Below, one piece after another: positions 8,037-11,119 of a DNA stretch of 11,119 nucleotides. Position numbers and translations under genes: made by a program. Origin of the DNA: Rhodoferax sp. (GTDB lineage Bacteria > Pseudomonadota > Gammaproteobacteria > Burkholderiales > Burkholderiaceae_C); NCBI GenBank assembly GCA_029865675.1, contig JARXAU010000242.1, forward strand, positions 1 to 11,119. The letters are read 5' to 3'. The notes under the pieces are model-generated. The model saw nothing but the letters and a program-made list of their open reading frames with translations. It was not told where the DNA came from and ran no database searches. The first letter of the stretch is position 1; each line of letters opens with the position of its first letter.

Positions 8037-8061
8037 TTAATTGGAATCTGACCCCAATTAA
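8037..8061 (-). repeat. Right 25-bp terminal hairpin repeat of the RAYT element
   Basis: Exact reverse complement of 7226-7250, with the same 8-bp arms and 9-nt loop. It directly abuts the transposase start codon on one side, and on the other it contains the TAA stop (8060-8058) of the lipoprotein gene. A hairpin here could hide the transposase start or stabilise the lipoprotein transcript. Confidence 0.9.
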
Positions 8062-8525
8062 TTCGGGGCTCTGGAAACGCGCACTTTGCGACCGCTGGTG
8101 ACAATGACCACCTTGTCACCGGCCAACAAGGTTTCGCCACCTTTGGCTTGCACGATAGCACGGCGCTCACCGTTGGTCAGTTGCACGATGATTTCGACGG
8201 CTTCTTCCTTGGTGCTTGCGCGTTCAATAGCGTTGCCGGCGGCGGCCCCTGCTACCGCCCCAAGAACACCGAGCACGTTTTGCTCGCGTTGTACGCCACT
8301 ACCGGCCGAGCCAGCAATCGCACCCACCACGCCGCCCACCACGCCGCCCACACCGCTTTGGCTGCCTTCCACGGTCACGGTGCGCACCGACAAGACCACT
8401 CCATCTTGGACTTGGGACATGGTTTGCGCATCACCGCGGCGAATCACGTCGGGGCTGCTGGTGGCGCAGGCGGCAAGAGTGGCAACAGCGACGACGACAA
8501 TCGCCAGAGAAAAAATGGATTTCAT
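8058..8525 (-). CDS. Glycine-zipper outer-membrane lipoprotein (SlyB/17-kDa antigen-like)
   Basis: A 155-residue small lipoprotein. Residues 1-20 form a lipoprotein signal peptide: MKSIF, a hydrophobic core, then the lipobox LAAC with Cys20. Ala at +2 fits sorting to the outer membrane. A glycine zipper follows, with GVGGVVGGVVGAIAG at 58-72 and a second segment GVLGAVAGAAAGNAIE at 86-101, as in the 'glycine zipper 2TM' family (SlyB, Rickettsia 17-kDa antigen). The C-terminal domain (about 108-150) is a small beta-rich segment, EIIVQLTNGERRAIVQ. Its job is probably envelope stability or stress response; the exact role is unknown. AAGGAA lies 7 nt upstream of the ATG. The TAA stop lies inside the terminal repeat of the transposase element, so the last residues may have been altered by its arrival. 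No convincing promoter is visible in the 86 bp upstream. Confidence 0.88.
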   Translation of the reverse strand: MKSIFSLAIVVVAVATLAACATSSPDVIRRGDAQTMSQVQDGVVLSVRTVTVEGSQSGVGGVVGGVVGAIAGSAGSGVQREQNVLGVLGAVAGAAAGNAIERASTKEEAVEIIVQLTNGERRAIVQAKGGETLLAGDKVVIVTSGRKVRVSRAPN

Positions 8526-8532
8526 GGGGGGT

Positions 8533-8538
8533 TTCCTT
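8533..8538 (-). promoter_or_regulatory. Ribosome binding site of the lipoprotein gene
   Basis: AAGGAA on the minus strand lies 7 nt upstream of the ATG at 8525-8523, the same sequence and spacing as for gltD. Confidence 0.7.
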
Positions 8539-8611
8539 CAATGTAGATAAAAAATACGGTGCAAGACGCGGGAGGTCTGGAGCGTGAACTCAGAGCTTTA
8601 ACGCGCGAACT

Positions 8612-9628
8612 TCAGATTTGGTTGTCTCTTTGCACACTTTTTGTATTGTCTGCTAGCCCTGTAAACCGTGTGTCAAGAAGTGCCTCCAGGCCAAATTCTT
8701 TTAGCACGGCCTGCAGGCGCTCGGCTGCGGCGCGTTTTTTGTGGCTGGTGTAGCGCGCCACAATCAGCTCGTTTTTCATGCTGTGTTCCCAGCCCACCAG
8801 CTCGGTCACCGTCACCTGGTAGCCCATGGCCTCCAGGTACAGGCAGCGCAGTACGTTGGTGAGCTGGCTGCCCAGTTCGCGGGCGTGCAAGGGATGGCGC
8901 CACAGTTCGGCCAAGGGCGTACGCGCCAGCATGAGTGCCCGGCTGCCGCCCAGGTGGCGGGCCACCTCGGCCTGGCAACACGGCACCAACGCAAAGGCGC
9001 GCGCGCGCTTGGCCAGGCCAAAGGCAATGGCGTCGTCGGTGGCGGTGTCGCAGGCGTGCAGCGCGGTGACTAGATCGATTTGCACTGGCAAATCCGCCGA
9101 CGCGGTGGACTGGGCCACGCTCAAATTCAAAAACGCCATGCGCGCAAAGCCCAGGCGCTGGGCCAGCTCCTGGGACTTTTCCACCAACTCGGCCCGGGTT
9201 TCAATGCCGTAGATGTGGCCCGTGGACCGCGCCTTGAAGAACAAGTCGTACAGGATAAAGCCGAGGTAGGACTTGCCCGCGCCGTGGTCGGCTACCGTCA
9301 GGCCTGGGTCTGCCAAGCCCTCGCCGTCGGCGCGCTCAGGCAACTCCAGCAGCAGCTTTTCAATGAATTGGTAGAGGTGGTAGACCTGCTTGAGTTTGCG
9401 TCGGGAGTCTTGGTTGAGCCTGCCCTCGCGGGTCAGGATGTGCAGCTCTTGCAAAAGCGCGACCGACTGGCCGGGGCGAATGGCTTGGCGTACCTCTTCA
9501 CTGAGCGGGTGCGGGTGTTGGGGGCCTGCGTCTGGGCGCAAACTATGTGCCGCTTTGCTCAGACCGGCCGCAACGAGTGCTGCAGCGGCGTGGCGCTTGC
9601 TGGGCTTGGCGGGTGCTCGTTCGGTCAT
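8612..9628 (-). CDS. Class I SAM-dependent methyltransferase-like protein (Methyltransf_32 type)
   Basis: A 338-residue protein with a Rossmann-type methyltransferase core. Seen: motif I VADHGAGKSYLGFILYDLF at 112-130, an acidic Glu143 in IYGIETRAELV at the end of strand 2, the family-like block ALHACDTATDDAIAFG at 189-204, and VPCCQAEV at 215-222. The pattern matches the Methyltransf_32 domain family (GSTCD-like methyltransferases); the substrate is unknown. The N-terminal 40 residues are Ala- and basic-rich and probably disordered. The C-terminal part contains a helical segment with KKRAAAERLQAVLKEFG at 297-313. The ATG at 9628 overlaps the stop of the preceding DUF1415 gene by 4 bp (ATGA), and no separate ribosome binding site is seen, so translation is probably coupled. 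GAGKS resembles a P-loop, but the context is that of a methyltransferase. The methyl-donor role is an inference from motifs. Confidence 0.75.
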   Translation of the reverse strand: MTERAPAKPSKRHAAAALVAAGLSKAAHSLRPDAGPQHPHPLSEEVRQAIRPGQSVALLQELHILTREGRLNQDSRRKLKQVYHLYQFIEKLLLELPERADGEGLADPGLTVADHGAGKSYLGFILYDLFFKARSTGHIYGIETRAELVEKSQELAQRLGFARMAFLNLSVAQSTASADLPVQIDLVTALHACDTATDDAIAFGLAKRARAFALVPCCQAEVARHLGGSRALMLARTPLAELWRHPLHARELGSQLTNVLRCLYLEAMGYQVTVTELVGWEHSMKNELIVARYTSHKKRAAAERLQAVLKEFGLEALLDTRFTGLADNTKSVQRDNQI

Positions 9629-10227
9629 GGTGCAGTATTGCCGCCAGCGCCCGGCGCAGGCACGTCGGGTGCCGGAGCCACATTAAGCGCTTGCCATCCA
9701 GCGTGGCCCAAGGCGCGCAGGGTTTGCATGTTGTGTTCGTAAATCAGGGCGGCGTCCGGGAAGGCCGCCACTGCGCGGTCAATGCTCTCCTCCCGCAGCA
9801 GGTGCAGTACTGGATAAGGCGCGCGGTTGGTGAAATGGCTGATGTCGTCAGGCGCGGCGTCGGCAAATTGAAACTGCGGATGGAAACTGGCGATCTGAAA
9901 GATCCCCTCCAAGTGCATTTTGCGGAGCAAGCGGTCGGCGCGGTCTAGAAAATCGTTGAAATCCAAAAAGTCAGGCAAGGCCAAGGGCGCGATTAGCAAG
10001 GTGGTGTCGCGCTGATCGGGCGCGCAGGCGTGCAGGTCCAGCAAGGCCTGCTTCAGGTCTGACAGCAGCGCCTGCGGGTCATCGGCTTGGCTCACTGCGT
10101 AATGCACTTGCCCCTTGGTTTGCACGCCTTTGGCAAAGGGGCACAAGTTCAGGCCGATGACGGCGCGCTCCACCCAACGCTGGGTGGCAGCAATCACTGC
10201 CTCGGAGGACGCGGATGCTTGGGTCAT
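9625..10227 (-). CDS. DUF1415 family protein of unknown function
   Basis: A 200-residue cytosolic protein recognised as DUF1415 by TQRWVERAVIGLNLCPFAKG at 15-34, IASFHPQFQFA at 112-122 and NRAPYPVLHLLREE at 134-147. The last of these is a conserved block of the family. Biochemical function is not known to me; the conserved Cys29, His116 and His142 are candidate functional residues by conservation only. No signal peptide or membrane segment is apparent. The C-terminal 20 residues are Pro-, Ala- and Gly-rich and probably disordered. The start at 10227 overlaps the dGTPase-like gene stop by 4 bp (ATGA), and its own stop overlaps the methyltransferase start the same way, so it sits in the middle of a coupled three-gene operon. 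No Shine-Dalgarno is visible before it. Confidence 0.88.
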   Translation of the reverse strand: MTQASASSEAVIAATQRWVERAVIGLNLCPFAKGVQTKGQVHYAVSQADDPQALLSDLKQALLDLHACAPDQRDTTLLIAPLALPDFLDFNDFLDRADRLLRKMHLEGIFQIASFHPQFQFADAAPDDISHFTNRAPYPVLHLLREESIDRAVAAFPDAALIYEHNMQTLRALGHAGWQALNVAPAPDVPAPGAGGNTAP

Positions 10228-11119
10228 GCCAACAAGCGCTTACCAGTCAAGCGCTCGTGCTCGCGCGCGGCAAAGCGGTCCGTCATGCCAGCGATGTAGT
10301 CGGCCACCGCGCGCGGCACATCCGGCGCGCCCTCTCCCACCGGGCGCAGAGCACTGCCGGTTTGCATGGCCTTGGGGTCGTTCAGATACGCGGCAAACAA
10401 GTCGCGCACCACTTGCTTGGCGCGATCCATGGTGTCCATTACCTGGGGATGGCGGTACAGCGCGGCCATCAAAAACGCCTTCAGGGCCTGGCTGCCAGCG
10501 CGCATGCTGGGGCTGAAAACCACCAGGTCGGGGCAGTGGCGCACCGCGTCCACGCTGCCCGGTTGGTGCGCCGCCAAAGCCGCCTTGGTCGTGGCAATCA
10601 GGTCATACACCTGCTGGCTGAGCATCAGGCGGATGGTTTCGTACAACCAGCGCCGCGCCTTGTGCGCCTCGCCCAGCGCCGGGTGCGCGGCCAGCGCCTG
10701 GGCGGCAAATTCGCCAAACAAGGGCACGGACTGCGCCTGCGCAAACGTGATCAGCCCAGAGCGCACGCCGTCGTCCATGTCGTGCGCGTTGTAAGCAATC
10801 TCGTCGGCCAGGTTGCACAGCTGCGCCTCCAGGCTGGGGCGCAGGCGCTGCAAAAACCGCGCGCCCACGCCGCCCTGGCCGTCGGCATAGGCGGGCTCGC
10901 GCTGCTCAATGGCCGCAGCATTGGCGCGCGAGCAATGTTTCAAAATTCCCTCACGAGTCTCGAAACACAGGTTCAGGCCGTCAAAGTCCGGGTAGCGCTC
11001 CTCCAATTGGTCCACCACGCGCAGACTTTGCAGGTTGTGCTCGAAACCGCCAAAGTCGGCCATACAGGTATTCAGGGCATCTTGCCCGGCGTGGCCGAAG
11101 GGCGTGTGGCCCAGGTCGT
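10224..11119 (-). CDS. dgt: dGTPase-like HD-domain deoxynucleoside triphosphate triphosphohydrolase (partial, N-terminus off the right edge)
   Basis: A dGTP triphosphohydrolase-like enzyme of the HD superfamily that would hydrolyse dNTPs to deoxynucleoside plus triphosphate, acting in nucleotide pool control. The open frame continues without stop to the window edge. The first visible codons read DLGHTPFGHAGQDAL, the core of the metal-binding HD motif, and the two leftover bases AC fit a preceding His codon. Then come GGFEHNLQSLRVVD, the PDFDGLNLCFETREGILKH block (10938-10994) and DEIAYNAHDMDDG (10767-10805), which supplies another family motif. About 298 residues are visible; the full protein is usually about 370-400. 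An internal Met at 11063 is not the real start, since the HD motif lies upstream of it. Gene order with gltB nearby matches other betaproteobacteria, where dgt often follows aroB (expected off the edge). Substrate specificity cannot be told from the sequence. Confidence 0.92.
   Translation of the reverse strand, partial: DLGHTPFGHAGQDALNTCMADFGGFEHNLQSLRVVDQLEERYPDFDGLNLCFETREGILKHCSRANAAAIEQREPAYADGQGGVGARFLQRLRPSLEAQLCNLADEIAYNAHDMDDGVRSGLITFAQAQSVPLFGEFAAQALAAHPALGEAHKARRWLYETIRLMLSQQVYDLIATTKAALAAHQPGSVDAVRHCPDLVVFSPSMRAGSQALKAFLMAALYRHPQVMDTMDRAKQVVRDLFAAYLNDPKAMQTGSALRPVGEGAPDVPRAVADYIAGMTDRFAAREHERLTGKRLLA

Larger units (their letters stand above)
7226..8061. mobile_element. RAYT-type element: HUH/Y1 transposase gene bounded by 25-bp inverted repeats
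   Basis: This is an 836-bp unit with one transposase gene between two perfect 25-bp inverted repeats (7226-7250 and 8037-8061). Each repeat has 8-bp palindromic arms, TTAATTGG and CCAATTAA, around a 9-nt loop. A Y1/HUH transposase of the RAYT group beside hairpin-forming repeats is the known arrangement of REP-type systems, in which the enzyme acts on hairpins in single-stranded DNA. The unit fits tightly between the lipoprotein gene and the gltB promoter. There is no classical DDE transposase and no obvious target-site duplication, as expected for this chemistry. The outer limits are set by the repeats; the true mobile boundary could lie slightly outside. Confidence 0.75.

Noticed and set aside
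7344..8051. A 235-codon plus-strand open frame opposite the transposase
   Set aside because: The minus-strand frame carries intact HUH, tyrosine and RAYT family motifs. The plus-strand frame has none and is explained by codon bias.
9283..9292. P-loop NTPase reading of GAGKS in the methyltransferase-like protein
   Set aside because: There is no matching Walker B or other ATPase motif, and the surrounding blocks fit a SAM-dependent methyltransferase fold.
10224..11063. dgt-like gene starting at the Met at 11063
   Set aside because: The frame is open to the right edge, and the upstream 18 codons encode the essential DLGHTPFGHAG part of the HD motif, so the true start lies outside the window.

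Overview
The window looks like the chromosome of a high-GC betaproteobacterium. The protein styles (GltB/GltD, a DUF1415 protein, a RAYT-type transposase) and the order dgt ... gltB-gltD-mlaF suggest Burkholderiales, most likely a Comamonadaceae member such as a Rhodoferax or Polaromonas relative. The family is an inference from gene style and order; no search was run. All eight recognisable genes lie on the minus strand, so transcription runs from the right edge to the left, and the plus-strand open frames are shadows.

Right part (10.2-11.1 kb down to 8.6 kb): a dGTPase-like HD phosphohydrolase (dgt family, cut by the right edge), a DUF1415 protein and a class I methyltransferase-fold protein. 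They are joined by two successive 4-bp ATGA start/stop overlaps and so form a tight, translationally coupled operon. A small glycine-zipper outer-membrane lipoprotein with its own Shine-Dalgarno follows.

Middle (7.2-8.1 kb): an 836-bp element made of a single HUH/Y1 transposase gene (REP-associated tyrosine transposase, RAYT type). It is bounded by two perfect 25-bp inverted repeats, and each repeat can itself fold into a hairpin. The element is wedged exactly between its neighbours. One repeat carries the lipoprotein stop codon and abuts the transposase ATG. The other ends 5 bp from the predicted -35 box of gltB. This is the most interesting part of the window.

Left part (0-7.2 kb): gltB and gltD encode the large and small subunits of NADPH glutamate synthase. 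They form an operon with a 33-bp gap and a credible sigma70 promoter in front of gltB. After 116 bp comes mlaF, the ATPase of the Mla phospholipid transporter, whose C-terminal end runs off the left edge. GltBD supplies glutamate from glutamine and 2-oxoglutarate. MlaF powers outer-membrane lipid asymmetry maintenance and is a separate function that merely sits downstream.

I found no tRNA, rRNA, CRISPR array or phage genes. The core genes are ordinary. No wholly new multi-gene system is evident, but the RAYT/repeat unit and its fit against its neighbours merit attention.
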